A stretch of DNA of 64,000 bases from Sulfurovum sp. (GTDB taxonomy: Bacteria > Campylobacterota > Campylobacteria > Campylobacterales > Sulfurovaceae). The stretch lies in NCBI GenBank assembly GCA_016744875.1, contig JADGDL010000004.1, positions 29,946-93,945 on the forward strand. The letters run 5' to 3'. The position numbers and the translations under genes are program-made. Each line of letters starts with the position of its first letter. Within the stretch, counting starts at the first letter, position 1. Shown here one piece after another: positions 25,937-35,583 of this stretch. Below the pieces are notes generated by a model. That model saw only the letters and a list, made by a program, of their open reading frames with translations, was not told where the DNA came from and did no database searches.

Positions 25937-27142
25937 ATGTTAGTTGTACATAAGTACGGTGGTACAAGCGTTGGTGATCTTGATCGCATAGAGAATGTAG
26001 CAAATCGTGTTGCTAAAGTAAGAGAAGCAGGAAATGATATAGTGGTCGTTGTCTCCGCAATGAGTGGGGAAACAAACAAACTGATAGGATATGCAGAGCA
26101 TTTTACTACAGAACCGGCTAAAAAAGAGATGGATATGCTACTGAGTTCAGGTGAACGTGTAACAGCGGCACTGCTCTCTATAGCACTTCAGTCAAAAGGA
26201 TATGATGCAGTGGCAATGACCGGTAGACAGGCTGGTATTGTTACAGATGATGCACATACCTATGCACGTATTGAATCCATAGACCCTACCGCAATGCATA
26301 ATGCGATAGCCGATGGAAAGATCATTATCGTAGCAGGTTTTCAGGGGATCAATAAAAATGGTTCAGTGACTACACTTGGACGTGGAGGTTCTGACCTTTC
26401 TGCAGTAGCACTTGCCGGTGCGCTCAAGGCAGACCAATGTGAGATCTACTCTGATGTAGACGGTATTTATACCACAGATCCGCGTATAGAACCAAATGCA
26501 AAAAAATTGGATACTATCTCTTATGATGAGATGCTTGAACTCTCTTCTTTAGGTGCAAAAGTGTTGCAGAACCGTTCGGTAGAACTTGCAAAAAAATTAG
26601 GTGTAAAATTATACGCAAAGAGTAGCTTTTCAGACAATGAAGGTACATTAATCGCAGATGAGGATAATAATATGGAAGAAGTTTTAGTATCTGGTGTTGT
26701 TCTAGATAAAAATCAAGCAAGAGTGACACTCAGAGGTGTTTCAGATAGACCTGGCATAGCAGCAGAGATATTTACAATGTTGGCAGAAGCAAATATTAAT
26801 GTAGATATGATCATACAAAATATGGCTACAGACGGTTTGACAAATCTTGGATTTACAGTACCACAGTCTGAACATGAAAACGCTAAAAAGATCATGGCTA
26901 CTTTTGATCATGATATTCAGGGTATGGACTTTGATGAACATGTATGTAAAGTTTCAGTTGTCGGTGTAGGTATGAAGTCACATTCTGGTGTAGCTGCTAC
27001 AGCGTTTACGGTACTCTCAGAATCTAATATTAACCTTAACATGATATCTACCTCAGAGATCAAAGTATCTGTGGTGATAGATGAGAAGTACGGTGAGCTT
27101 GCTATACGTGCATTACATGAAGCTTATGAGTTAGATAAATAA
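25937..27142 (+). CDS. lysC: Aspartate kinase
   Basis: 401 residues. The N-terminal KYGGTSVGD motif and VVSAMSGETNKLI, LSSGERV, GRGGSDLSAVALA and SDVDGIYTTDP form the amino-acid kinase domain (1-250). Two ACT domains follow (about 265-400; DRPGIAAEIF, SVVGVGMKSHSG) for feedback control by lysine and/or threonine. It phosphorylates aspartate, the first step to Lys, Thr, Met and diaminopimelate. The stop codon overlaps the hobA start by one base, the order known in Helicobacter and its relatives. Confidence 0.97.
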   Translation: MLVVHKYGGTSVGDLDRIENVANRVAKVREAGNDIVVVVSAMSGETNKLIGYAEHFTTEPAKKEMDMLLSSGERVTAALLSIALQSKGYDAVAMTGRQAGIVTDDAHTYARIESIDPTAMHNAIADGKIIIVAGFQGINKNGSVTTLGRGGSDLSAVALAGALKADQCEIYSDVDGIYTTDPRIEPNAKKLDTISYDEMLELSSLGAKVLQNRSVELAKKLGVKLYAKSSFSDNEGTLIADEDNNMEEVLVSGVVLDKNQARVTLRGVSDRPGIAAEIFTMLAEANINVDMIIQNMATDGLTNLGFTVPQSEHENAKKIMATFDHDIQGMDFDEHVCKVSVVGVGMKSHSGVAATAFTVLSESNINLNMISTSEIKVSVVIDEKYGELAIRALHEAYELDK

Positions 27143-27690
27143 TGCAACAACTGCTCAAATGGACACTTGACAGTATACGTGAAGAAGAATCATGTTTCTC
27201 GTGGATGGAAGAGTACCGTTATGAGTGGGCACCTTTGGTCAAAAGTGCAGTTTCCCAAACCTTAAATGGAAAAACAGCTTTGATCATTACAGATGAATCG
27301 CATGCATGGTTTGGCAAATATATAATAAATCAGATCAATGAACTGAAGAAAAATAGACCACTTTTACCGTTTTACCCTTTGGAAAGTGCTTTCCCCAACC
27401 TCAAAGTGATGCAATCGACTCAAGACCATCAACTTCTTGAAGATATGTTGGATATATCGTATCCGAACGGATACTACTTTTGGTATATAGGCAAAGGCGA
27501 TCATCCTTGTACTAAAATAGCCTATAGAAATGAAGACAGCTTTTTATGGATCATGGATGAAGAGGTACAAAACTCTTTTGCACTGCGTTCTTCCGATCCT
27601 TTACTTGACATCAAGCTTTTACAACTCTTTAAACTTTTTGACACGACACTCTCAGCAGCACTTTTTGGGGACCTAGACCTCGAATTATGA
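27142..27690 (+). CDS. hobA: DnaA-binding replication initiation regulator HobA
   Basis: 182 residues. Identified mainly by its fixed place between lysC and holB, as in Helicobacter, together with family-like stretches such as WTLDSIREEESCFSWMEEYR and LLDIKLLQLFKLFDTTLSAA. HobA forms a tetramer that organises DnaA on oriC; it is restricted to Campylobacterota and is a functional counterpart of DiaA. It overlaps lysC by 1 bp and holB by 4 bp, which implies translational coupling. This gene is strong evidence for the taxonomic call. Confidence 0.9.
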   Translation: MQQLLKWTLDSIREEESCFSWMEEYRYEWAPLVKSAVSQTLNGKTALIITDESHAWFGKYIINQINELKKNRPLLPFYPLESAFPNLKVMQSTQDHQLLEDMLDISYPNGYYFWYIGKGDHPCTKIAYRNEDSFLWIMDEEVQNSFALRSSDPLLDIKLLQLFKLFDTTLSAALFGDLDLEL

Positions 27691-28304
27691 ATCTCACATC
27701 GCAGGTCATCATAAGTTCAAAGATCGATGAAACGATAGCTTCCCTTGAGGCTTTGCAAACGACAGAACGTATCGTAAAAATTCTTGAAACAGAGAAAGCA
27801 TTTTCTGTGGATGATGCCAAGAAGGCTATAGAAAAAGCTTATATGGCCAGTGAAGAGACAACGGTTATCATTTTAGGTGCAAAAACCTTTTCTCCTATCG
27901 TGCAGAACAAGCTTTTAAAAGTCATAGAAGAACCTCCTAAAAATAAAGAGTTCATACTCATTACACATAGTAAATCAACTATACTGGGAACCATTCGTTC
28001 CCGTTTGCCTATCAGTGTACGAAGTGAAGAGAAGGAAGAGGAAGTATTAGGTTTAGACTTGATACAGCTCTCTTTGGAAACAGTGTATGAATTCATACAA
28101 ACACATAAACGCACAGATGCTAAAGCGATGAAGTTACTCATCGAAGCTATTTCAAAAGAAGCGATACGCTCACAGAAGTATGATCTGGATGAGAAAACAC
28201 TTACACTGTTTTCAAATGCTTTTATGGCGTTGGATGTTGGCTCATCACCTCAGTTTATTTTAAATACAGTGTTATTAAAACTGCTAGCAAGAAAAAAACG
28301 ATAA
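27687..28304 (+). CDS. holB: DNA polymerase III delta' subunit-like protein
   Basis: 205 residues, shorter than E. coli delta' (334). This is the reduced epsilon form. Visible features are the Sensor-like NKLLKVIEEPPKNKEFILITHS and the IRSRLPI stretch that closes the AAA+ core of delta' proteins. There is no Walker A motif, as expected for a clamp-loader subunit that does not hydrolyse ATP. It overlaps hobA by 4 bp. The role in clamp loading is inferred from the family. Confidence 0.9.
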   Translation: MNLTSQVIISSKIDETIASLEALQTTERIVKILETEKAFSVDDAKKAIEKAYMASEETTVIILGAKTFSPIVQNKLLKVIEEPPKNKEFILITHSKSTILGTIRSRLPISVRSEEKEEEVLGLDLIQLSLETVYEFIQTHKRTDAKAMKLLIEAISKEAIRSQKYDLDEKTLTLFSNAFMALDVGSSPQFILNTVLLKLLARKKR

Positions 28305-28333
28305 ATACCACGCTATAACTAAGGGAGTATGAT

Positions 28334-29473
28334 ATGCATATTTACAAACTCGGTAACATTACAGACAAAAAAGCTGTACTTAAATCACTTGGTGTGGAGA
28401 GTGGTGGCATAGGTATCATGGCTAAGAAGATGGAACTTCTCTATTTCTTCATCAAAGATCTTAAAACGCCTGCTGCAAACATTCTGAAACAAGATGCTTT
28501 GAGTATAGGTGCCGATCTTGCCGTACCCAGTGGCGTGATACTTTGTGAAAAACCTACCTATGACTGTATACTCATAGGAACAAGAAAACATATGGAACTA
28601 CTTTCCAAAAAAGAGTTAGCCCAGCCTTTTGGACTTAAAAAGCTTGCAGGTGAACTGAAAAAATTTCTTGCTATCAAGAGTCATTCTACACAAATCATGG
28701 GTGTGATCAATGCAAATGATGACAGTTTTTTTGAAGGCAGTAGATTTGTGGCGAAAGATGCAATCGCTGAAATAAAAAGAATGATAGAAGATGGCGCCGA
28801 TATTATAGATATTGGTGCTGTCTCTTCCCGACCTAATGCAGATAAAGTGAGCATGGAAGATGAAATGGTACGCATAAAACCTATATGTGATGCGATCAAG
28901 TCTGAAAAACTTTTTGAAAAAGCTGTATTTTCTGTAGATTCAACTACACCTGAAATTATAGAATATGCATTAAAAAGTGGTTTTACACTGATCAATGACA
29001 TTAGTGGTGCAAGTGATGAGACTATTATCAAATTGGCAGTTAGCTATGATGTTAAACTTTGCATCATGCATATGCAGGGTACACCACAAACCATGCAAAA
29101 AGATCCAAGTTATGAAGATGTTATGGTTGAGGTAAGTGCGTTCTTTGAAGAGCGAATTGTTAAGTGTGAAGCATTTGGGATGCAAAGAGAAAATATCATT
29201 CTAGATGTAGGTATCGGTTTTGGCAAGACACTTGAACATAATCTCACGCTTATAAAAAACATGGCACATTTTGGTCTTTTTGGATGTGAAGTACTTGTGG
29301 GTGCAAGTAGAAAATCAATGATAGATAAGATCAGTAGATCAACACCAGAAGAGAGACTTCCAGGTACACTTGCGATTCATCTAAAAGCTGTGGAAAATGG
29401 TGCAAGTATTGTGCGTTGTCATGATGTAAAAGAGCATGTGCAGGCATTCGCTATGCACGATAAAATGAAATAA
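28334..29473 (+). CDS. folP: Dihydropteroate synthase, long epsilon form
   Basis: 379 residues, about 100 more than most bacterial enzymes. The extra N-terminal domain (about 1-115) is a feature of Campylobacterota FolP. The TIM barrel shows MGVINANDDSFFEGSRF, IIDIGAVSSRPNA, VFSVDSTTPEI, LINDISGA, MHMQGTPQTMQ and the GASRKSMI loop. It condenses 4-aminobenzoate with the pterin pyrophosphate in folate synthesis. AAGGGAG lies upstream. It follows holB by 29 bp in the conserved operon order. Confidence 0.95.
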   Translation: MHIYKLGNITDKKAVLKSLGVESGGIGIMAKKMELLYFFIKDLKTPAANILKQDALSIGADLAVPSGVILCEKPTYDCILIGTRKHMELLSKKELAQPFGLKKLAGELKKFLAIKSHSTQIMGVINANDDSFFEGSRFVAKDAIAEIKRMIEDGADIIDIGAVSSRPNADKVSMEDEMVRIKPICDAIKSEKLFEKAVFSVDSTTPEIIEYALKSGFTLINDISGASDETIIKLAVSYDVKLCIMHMQGTPQTMQKDPSYEDVMVEVSAFFEERIVKCEAFGMQRENIILDVGIGFGKTLEHNLTLIKNMAHFGLFGCEVLVGASRKSMIDKISRSTPEERLPGTLAIHLKAVENGASIVRCHDVKEHVQAFAMHDKMK

Positions 29474-29498
29474 TTTGAAAAAGAAAGTTAAGTAGTAA

Positions 29499-31445
29499 AT
29501 GACAAATGAACAATATTTAGAAAAAATAAAAATACTCAAAAAATGGGCACATGCTTACTATGTAGAAGACAACCCTGTAGCTACCGATGAAGAGTATGAC
29601 AAACTGTATCATGAAGTTTTAGATCATGAAACGAAGAACCCCTCCCAAACAGTGGAAGATTCACCTACGAAGCGTGTAGGTGGTGTGGTACGTGATGAAT
29701 TCTCTAAAGCTAAGCATATTAAACGTATGTGGAGTATGGAAGATGTATTTACGACAGAAGAAGTGCAAGAGTGGTTAGACAGAACAGTGAAAAATGTAGG
29801 AGAGTGTACTTACTTCTGTGAGCCTAAATTTGACGGGGCAAGTATGAACTTGCTATATGAAAATGGTAAATTGGTTCGCGCTATTACTCGAGGTGATGGT
29901 GTAGTAGGTGAAGAAGTGACAGACAACGTACGTACCATACGCTCAGTACCTCTTAGCATAGACTATACGGAGCAGATAGAGATACGTGGCGAAGTGGTCA
30001 TACGTAAAGATGATTTTGAAATTATCAACCGTGAGAGAGTCGATGAAAATGAGCAGCCTTTTGCGAATCCTAGAAATGCTGCAGCAGGAAGTTTGAGACA
30101 GTTAGACTCCTCAATAACTGCTAAACGTAGACTTGTTTTTTACCCTTGGGGTCTGGGTGAAGATTCACTAGCACAATCGATGCTATCTGAAAAGATGGAT
30201 TTTGTCTATGACTTGGGATTTTTAGAACCTCCCCATGCACAGGAATGTAACTCCATTGAAGAGATAGAAGCTTTTTACCATAAACTTATCGCTTTACGTG
30301 ATGAAATACCTATGATGATGGATGGTATGGTTATCAAAGTTGATGAAGTAAACTTACAGGAAGATCTGGGATATACTGTAAAAGTGCCTAAATGGATGTG
30401 TGCATATAAGTTCCCTGCTGTAGAAAAAGTGACTAAGGTTAATGCTATTACTCTGCAAGTAGGACGTACAGGAGTTATTACACCGGTAGCAGAAGTGGAA
30501 CCCGTAGAGGTAGAGGGTGCCATCATCGCACGTGCTACACTGCATAATTTTGATGAGATAGAACGTAAAGGTTTAATGGTTGGTGACAGCGTTATATTGA
30601 TACGTTCTGGTGATGTCATCCCTAAGATCACAAAGGTTTTAGATGACAGACGTAATGGCTCTGAAGTAGAGATAGTAAGACCTACAGAATGTCCTACCTG
30701 TAATCAAGAAGTATTAGATGAAGGGACACTCATCAAGTGTCAGAATTTGGACTGTCCGGACAGAGTAGTGAACTCCATCATACACTTTGCAAAAAAAGGA
30801 TGTATGAACATAGATGGTCTTGGTTCCAAAATAGTAGAGATACTTGTAAAAGAAGAGAAAATCACTGATATTTTAGGGTTGTACCATCTTGAATTTTCAG
30901 ATCTAGAAGGGATGGAAGGGTTTAAAGAAAAGCGTATCCAAAATCTGCTTGATGCTATCGCTGATACAAAAGGTGTACCATTGCATAGACTCATCTCAGC
31001 TATGGGCATAGAACACATAGGTGAAGTGGCTGGCAAATCTTTGGCTTTAGAGTTTGGGCTTGGTATTGTAGATACAACACTAGAACAAATAGTAGCTATA
31101 GATGGGATAGGTGAAGAGATGGCAAATTCACTGCTTGAGTTTATGAGAGTGAATTACGATTTTGTCTTAAAACTCTTTGAAGAAGTTAATCCTACAGTTG
31201 AAGAAAAAATAGAAGCCCATGAAAATCCTTTTAAAGACAAAACAGTAGTATTGACAGGAACGATGTCTGTCAGTCGTGGAGTCATTAAAGAGATGCTTGA
31301 AAAACTTGGTGCTAAAGTGAGTGGATCTGTGAGTAAAAAGACAGACTTTTTGGTTTATGGTGAAGATGCTGGTAGTAAGCTGACTAAGGCTGAAGGTTTG
31401 GGTGTAAACACATTGACTGAAGATGAAATGCGAGGGTTGATCTAG
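29499..31445 (+). CDS. ligA: NAD+-dependent DNA ligase
   Basis: 648 residues. The adenylation motif is EPKFDGASMNLLY with the AMP-accepting Lys. It is preceded by the NAD-binding Ia domain (AYYVEDNPVATDEEYDKLYH, residues about 15-34) and followed by GEVVIRKDDF and VQVGRTGVITPVAE. Then come a four-Cys zinc finger (CPTC...CQNLDCP), helix-hairpin-helix repeats (about 455-570) and a C-terminal BRCT domain (about 575-648, KTVVLTGTMSVSRG). It seals Okazaki fragments. It follows folP by 25 bp and may be part of the same transcript. Confidence 0.97.
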   Translation: MTNEQYLEKIKILKKWAHAYYVEDNPVATDEEYDKLYHEVLDHETKNPSQTVEDSPTKRVGGVVRDEFSKAKHIKRMWSMEDVFTTEEVQEWLDRTVKNVGECTYFCEPKFDGASMNLLYENGKLVRAITRGDGVVGEEVTDNVRTIRSVPLSIDYTEQIEIRGEVVIRKDDFEIINRERVDENEQPFANPRNAAAGSLRQLDSSITAKRRLVFYPWGLGEDSLAQSMLSEKMDFVYDLGFLEPPHAQECNSIEEIEAFYHKLIALRDEIPMMMDGMVIKVDEVNLQEDLGYTVKVPKWMCAYKFPAVEKVTKVNAITLQVGRTGVITPVAEVEPVEVEGAIIARATLHNFDEIERKGLMVGDSVILIRSGDVIPKITKVLDDRRNGSEVEIVRPTECPTCNQEVLDEGTLIKCQNLDCPDRVVNSIIHFAKKGCMNIDGLGSKIVEILVKEEKITDILGLYHLEFSDLEGMEGFKEKRIQNLLDAIADTKGVPLHRLISAMGIEHIGEVAGKSLALEFGLGIVDTTLEQIVAIDGIGEEMANSLLEFMRVNYDFVLKLFEEVNPTVEEKIEAHENPFKDKTVVLTGTMSVSRGVIKEMLEKLGAKVSGSVSKKTDFLVYGEDAGSKLTKAEGLGVNTLTEDEMRGLI

Positions 31446-31446
31446 A

Positions 31447-32016
31447 ATGAGATATAGGCTCAGTCTATTTATAGTATTTTTTTCTGTGTGGCTCTTAGCA
31501 GGGGCAAATGACACTTTCATTGAGTCTGCACAGGGACAAGTTGGAAAGACTGTAACCTATAACCCTGAGTATCGGTATATCAAATATCCTATGGGAGATA
31601 TCCCTTTATCAAAAGGGGTTTGTACAGATGTTGTAGTACGGGCATTTCGGGGTGTAAATATAGACTTGCAAGAGCGTATCTATAAAGATAAAAAGAAGTC
31701 TCCTACACGTTATAAAGGTCTTTACTATACTGATAAGCTAGACCCAAACATAGACCATCGCAGGGTAAAGAATATTCAAGCGTATCTCTTTTCAAGAGGC
31801 TATAGAGTTGAGGATGATTTTAAACCCGGTGATATAGTAGTGTGGAAGCTCAAGGGCAGGAAAGGTAAAAGCCTCGATCATATAGGTATATGTTCAGATA
31901 AAAATAATAGATACGGTGAACCACTCATCATACACAACATTAATTCTGGTGTGAAAGAGGAAGACGTTTTAAGACGTTATAAGATAGTTGACCACTTTAG
32001 GGTCTTTGAAGGATAG
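31447..32016 (+). CDS. DUF1287-family exported protein
   Basis: 189 residues. A signal peptide (MRYRLSLFIVFFSVWLLAGA) is followed by the DUF1287 domain: SAQGQVGKTVTYNPEY, GVCTDVVVRAFRGVNIDLQ, FKPGDIVVWKL, DHIGICSDK and PLIIHNINSG. The Cys in GVCTD and the His residues in DHIG and IHN resemble an NlpC/P60-like catalytic arrangement, so a cell-wall amidase role is plausible but unproven. The ATG is one base after the ligA stop. Confidence 0.88.
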   Translation: MRYRLSLFIVFFSVWLLAGANDTFIESAQGQVGKTVTYNPEYRYIKYPMGDIPLSKGVCTDVVVRAFRGVNIDLQERIYKDKKKSPTRYKGLYYTDKLDPNIDHRRVKNIQAYLFSRGYRVEDDFKPGDIVVWKLKGRKGKSLDHIGICSDKNNRYGEPLIIHNINSGVKEEDVLRRYKIVDHFRVFEG

Positions 32017-32018
32017 TA

Positions 32019-32741
32019 ATGAGATTAGATAAATACTTAGTAGATGAGGGTTACTTCGAAAGTCGTAATCGCGCCAATGATGCGATAAAAGCCGGACATG
32101 TTTTGATCGATGGAAAAAAAGCAAAGGCTTCTGCCAAAGTCGATGAAAATACAGTAGTGGAAGTGGAAGATACGAAGTTTTATGTGAGTCGCGCGGCTAG
32201 AAAGTTGGAGAATTTTTTGGCTGAGTATAGCATGGACTTTAAGAACAAAAAAGCATTGGATATAGGTTCAAGTACAGGAGGGTTTGCGCAAATTGTACTT
32301 GAAAACGGTGTTGCATCACTTTCTTGTGTGGATGTGGGGAAAGATCAGCTTCATATCTCGTTACGTGATGAAGAGAAACTCTCCTTACATGAAGAGACGG
32401 ACATTCGTGATTTTAAAGCTGATGAATCATTCGAACTTATCACCTGTGATGTCTCATTTATCTCTATTTTACAGATAATAGATGATATAGACAGATTGGG
32501 TACTACCGACACGGATATCGTGATACTCTACAAACCGCAGTTTGAGGTAGGTAAAGATGTGAAGCGTGACAGCAGAGGTGTAGTGCAAGATGTAGATGCT
32601 ATTGCTAGACGTAAAGAAGAATTTGAAGCAGAAGCTTTGAAGTTAGGTTGGAATGAGAAATATCAATCTGAATCTAAAGTACAGGGTAAAGAAGGAAACC
32701 AAGAATACCTTTATCATTTTGTAAAAATGGAGAAAAACTAG
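32019..32741 (+). CDS. tlyA: TlyA-family rRNA (cytidine-2'-O)-methyltransferase
   Basis: 240 residues. The N-terminal S4 RNA-binding domain (MRLDKYLVDEGYFESRNRAN, about 1-60) is followed by a Rossmann methyltransferase with LDIGSSTGGFAQIVL (SAM site), CDVSFISI and YKPQFEVGK. TlyA modifies 16S and/or 23S rRNA and in mycobacteria and Campylobacter affects capreomycin sensitivity. It was formerly called hemolysin A. It lies 2 bp after the DUF1287 gene and is adjacent to ribF, an order shared with Helicobacter. Confidence 0.95.
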   Translation: MRLDKYLVDEGYFESRNRANDAIKAGHVLIDGKKAKASAKVDENTVVEVEDTKFYVSRAARKLENFLAEYSMDFKNKKALDIGSSTGGFAQIVLENGVASLSCVDVGKDQLHISLRDEEKLSLHEETDIRDFKADESFELITCDVSFISILQIIDDIDRLGTTDTDIVILYKPQFEVGKDVKRDSRGVVQDVDAIARRKEEFEAEALKLGWNEKYQSESKVQGKEGNQEYLYHFVKMEKN

Positions 32742-33554
32742 TTGAAATATAAAAACGATATCAAATCTATAGCTATGGGTTCCTTTGACGGTATTCACCT
32801 GGCGCATAGAGCACTTATAGATCAGGTAGATGCAGTGCTAATTATAGAACGTAATGGAGGGTACCTTACCCCTGGATACAAACGTTCACAATTTACTTCG
32901 AAGATATGTTGTTTTTATCACTTTGATAAAATAAAATCCCTTACTCCTGAAGCTTTTGTAGAGAAGCTTAAAAGTGATTTTCCAGCATTGGAAACCATTG
33001 TAGTTGGGTATGACTTTCATTTTGGGAAAAACAAAGCCGGTGATGCCAAAATGTTAGAAGTGTTATTTGACAATGAGGTGATCGTTGTAGATCAAGTCTC
33101 TATAGATGAAATACCTGTACATTCACGGACGATAAAGGGGTATTTACGTGAAGGTAACATCAAAATGGCAAATAAATTGCTAGGCAGAGTACATCATATA
33201 GAAGGTAATGTTGTTTCCGGACAGGGACTGGGTAAAAAAGAGTTGGTAGCCACGATCAACTTAAACGTTATACACTATCAGCTTCCTTTAGAGGGTGTGT
33301 ATGCGACACGTACATGTATAGAAGATGAATGGTTTGATTCTGTAAGTTTCTTAGGTCATCGTGTGACAACAGATGACTCTTTTGCCGTGGAGACACATAT
33401 CTTAGGTAAAGAGATAGGTGTAGTCAAGGGAACAGTAAAGTTAGCATTTATAGACTTCATTCGTGGAAATCAAAAGTTCGATTCTTTAGAAGTATTGAAG
33501 CAACAAATTCATGCTGATATGGTGTGTGCAAAAGAAGTGTTATTAAAAGACTAG
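32742..33554 (+). CDS. ribF: Bifunctional riboflavin kinase/FAD synthetase
   Basis: 270 residues from a TTG start with ATGGAGA upstream. The adenylyltransferase half has MGSFDGIHLAHRALI and VVGYDFHFGKNKAGD. The kinase half (about 155-265) has LGRVHHIEGNVVSGQGLGKK, and KELVATINL where the usual G-PTANL motif sits, so the ATP-loop residues are slightly divergent. It makes FMN and FAD. The upstream tlyA stop is immediately adjacent. The product is relevant to the flavoenzymes in the window. Confidence 0.92.
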   Translation: MKYKNDIKSIAMGSFDGIHLAHRALIDQVDAVLIIERNGGYLTPGYKRSQFTSKICCFYHFDKIKSLTPEAFVEKLKSDFPALETIVVGYDFHFGKNKAGDAKMLEVLFDNEVIVVDQVSIDEIPVHSRTIKGYLREGNIKMANKLLGRVHHIEGNVVSGQGLGKKELVATINLNVIHYQLPLEGVYATRTCIEDEWFDSVSFLGHRVTTDDSFAVETHILGKEIGVVKGTVKLAFIDFIRGNQKFDSLEVLKQQIHADMVCAKEVLLKD

Positions 33555-33591
33555 TATTTATCATGTAAGTTTCTATAGTTGGTAATGCTAT

Positions 33592-33690
33592 TGTCAATTT
33601 CAACAAAAAATACTAAAATTTAATGAAATTCACTACAGGTTTTAGAGAAAAAAAACAAAATTGAAAACCTTATAAAATTATATTTATAGC
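33592..33690. repeat. Dispersed intergenic repeat, copy R1
   Basis: It contains AAAAAATACTAAAAT, AGGTTTTAGAG and GAAAACCTTATAAAATTATAT in the same order as copy R6 at 63330-63430. It sits between the convergent ribF and arsS-like genes. It is one of seven sites in the window with the AAAACCTTATAAAAT core. Confidence 0.65.
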
Positions 33691-33704
33691 GAGTGTTAGA
33701 AATT

Positions 33705-34901
33705 TTAAATGTAGATAATAAAGTTATTTGTACCTTTATTGTATACATAAGATAAAACATAACCATGTTTGGAGACGATATTCTTAGTGATATAAAGTCC
33801 AAGTCCTAAACCTTTTTCACTACCTTCATATTTTCTATTGAAGACCTTGTCAAAAGAGATATTTCCTAGTTTATCTCCTGATGACTGTACAATAATACGA
33901 TCCTGTTCGATAATTATCTTTGCACTCTCTTTGCTATATTTCATTGCATTATCTATCAAATTTTTAAGTGCTATGGACATAAGCTCATAGTCTGCATCTA
34001 TCTCTAGATTATAATTGGTTTCAATATCTATGCCGTTAGTTTCATCCAATAACAATAGATCAAGAGCATTATCGATGATATCTATGACCCTGTATTTCTT
34101 TCTATTTAAAGTCATTGCATTTGAAGTAACACGTTCTATTTTGGTAAATTCCCCCAAAAGATATTCAAACCTTGAAAAGATACGTTTAAGTCGTTCTTGA
34201 TTTTTCTCATCATTCATAAGATCTGTGATCAACTTCCCTTTGGTAATGGGTGTTTTTAATTCATGCATGATATTTCGTAAAAAAAGCTTTCTTGAGTCTT
34301 GGAGTGTTTGTAATTTCTCTGTCATACTATTAAACTCTTGTGATACTTCAGCGATCTCATCTTTTCCTACTGTATGAGAGACTATATTTGTATTACCATT
34401 AGCGAATTCAATAATATCTTTCTTCAATGTTTTCAAAGGTATTAACCTTTTCACTACATAAAGATAGAAGAAAAGTACCAAAACATTGATCAAAAGAGCA
34501 AAGCCAATGAGTGGCATGTTTGATTGAGTGTACTTGGCATATTTTAAATGAAGTACTTCCCTTCTTCTTGGATCATTAAGTTGAAAATACATAGCATCAT
34601 TCTTTTTATACATTATTGTGTCTCTATCTTCAAGAATAATATCTGTGTCACTAAAATTCACTTCCTCATCCAGTATCTCAACTTTCATGATCTCATAAAG
34701 TCTTCTTTGGGCTTCATCATGTGAGAACCCATCCATACGGCTCATATGAAGTATACGTTCACTTTCATGAAAACGTTTCATCAGCTCATTATTAAACTGT
34801 TCAGTTTCCAGACGATACTGCAGGTAAAAAAGTACATTGAGGACTGTCATCAAAAACACAAAAAAAAGTGTGATATTAAATATAAGGGAATGTCTATTCA
34901 T
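33705..34901 (-). CDS. arsS: Sensor histidine kinase, ArsS-like
   Basis: 398 residues. A membrane helix at about 8-27, a periplasmic sensor region (28-145) and a second helix (about 147-168) lead to HAMP, HisKA with FLRNIMHELKTPITKGK (phospho-His) and a HATPase with ALKNLIDNAMKYSKES, GNISFDKVFNRKYEGSEKGL and LGLYITKNIVSKHG. The sequence style and the gene order match ArsRS of Helicobacter and Campylobacter, an acid- and metabolite-responsive pair. The name is by similarity of order and motifs. It overlaps the regulator gene by 8 bp. Confidence 0.85.
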   Translation of the reverse strand: MNRHSLIFNITLFFVFLMTVLNVLFYLQYRLETEQFNNELMKRFHESERILHMSRMDGFSHDEAQRRLYEIMKVEILDEEVNFSDTDIILEDRDTIMYKKNDAMYFQLNDPRRREVLHLKYAKYTQSNMPLIGFALLINVLVLFFYLYVVKRLIPLKTLKKDIIEFANGNTNIVSHTVGKDEIAEVSQEFNSMTEKLQTLQDSRKLFLRNIMHELKTPITKGKLITDLMNDEKNQERLKRIFSRFEYLLGEFTKIERVTSNAMTLNRKKYRVIDIIDNALDLLLLDETNGIDIETNYNLEIDADYELMSIALKNLIDNAMKYSKESAKIIIEQDRIIVQSSGDKLGNISFDKVFNRKYEGSEKGLGLGLYITKNIVSKHGYVLSYVYNKGTNNFIIYI

Positions 34902-35568
34902 TGATCAACTTATATCCCATACCTCGTAGAGAGATAATATATTTTGGCTGTTTAGGACTCTCTTCTATTTTGGCTCTTAGTCTGCCGATCATCACATCTA
35001 TACTTTTTAGACTGCTCTCATAATTTATTGCATCAACATTGGAGAGTATCTCTTCACGACTTACCACAAAACCTTTACGTTTTATAAAATATGCCATGAT
35101 CTCAAACTCTGCATTGGTAAAGTAGATCAACTCACCCTCTTTTCTGATCTCATGACGATCTTCATCTACAGTGAAAGTGAGTGTTTTTTCTTCTACCGCA
35201 GGTTCTTTGTTATAACGTCTGAGTACTGAGTGAATACGAAGTAATAGTTCTTTTGATTCATACGGTTTTGGAAGATAATCATCTGCTCCCATATAAAAAC
35301 ATGCTGTTTTATCTTCGATGTCGGAACGTGCTGAAGATATGATAATAGGTATATCCATTTTTTCTCTCACAAGCCTACATACTTCCAACCCATCTATATT
35401 CGGTAAAGAAAGATCAAGTATCAACAGATCATAGTGTTCAACATTCAAGGCAGAGAGACCTATCTCTGGGGTATCATAGTTTGTTACATGAATGTTATGC
35501 AGTGATAAAAACTCACTAATGAGCTCCGCCATCTCCACATCGTCTTCTATCATAATTATTTTGATCAT
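34894..35568 (-). CDS. arsR: OmpR-family response regulator, ArsR-like
   Basis: 224 residues. The receiver (1-120) has IEDDVEMAEL acidic residues, LLILDLSLPNIDGLEV with the phospho-Asp, SSARSD and YLPKPYESKELL with the conserved Lys. A winged-helix DNA-binding domain (about 130-224) ends KYIISLRGMGYKLINE. It is co-transcribed with the kinase gene downstream (8 bp overlap). Upstream lie a perfect palindrome (35584-35600) and the conserved hairpin 35613-35685. It may regulate itself and the flavoprotein operon, whose leader carries the second hairpin copy. Confidence 0.88.
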   Translation of the reverse strand: MIKIIMIEDDVEMAELISEFLSLHNIHVTNYDTPEIGLSALNVEHYDLLILDLSLPNIDGLEVCRLVREKMDIPIIISSARSDIEDKTACFYMGADDYLPKPYESKELLLRIHSVLRRYNKEPAVEEKTLTFTVDEDRHEIRKEGELIYFTNAEFEIMAYFIKRKGFVVSREEILSNVDAINYESSLKSIDVMIGRLRAKIEESPKQPKYIISLRGMGYKLINE

Positions 35569-35583
35569 ATAAATCCTTGATGA

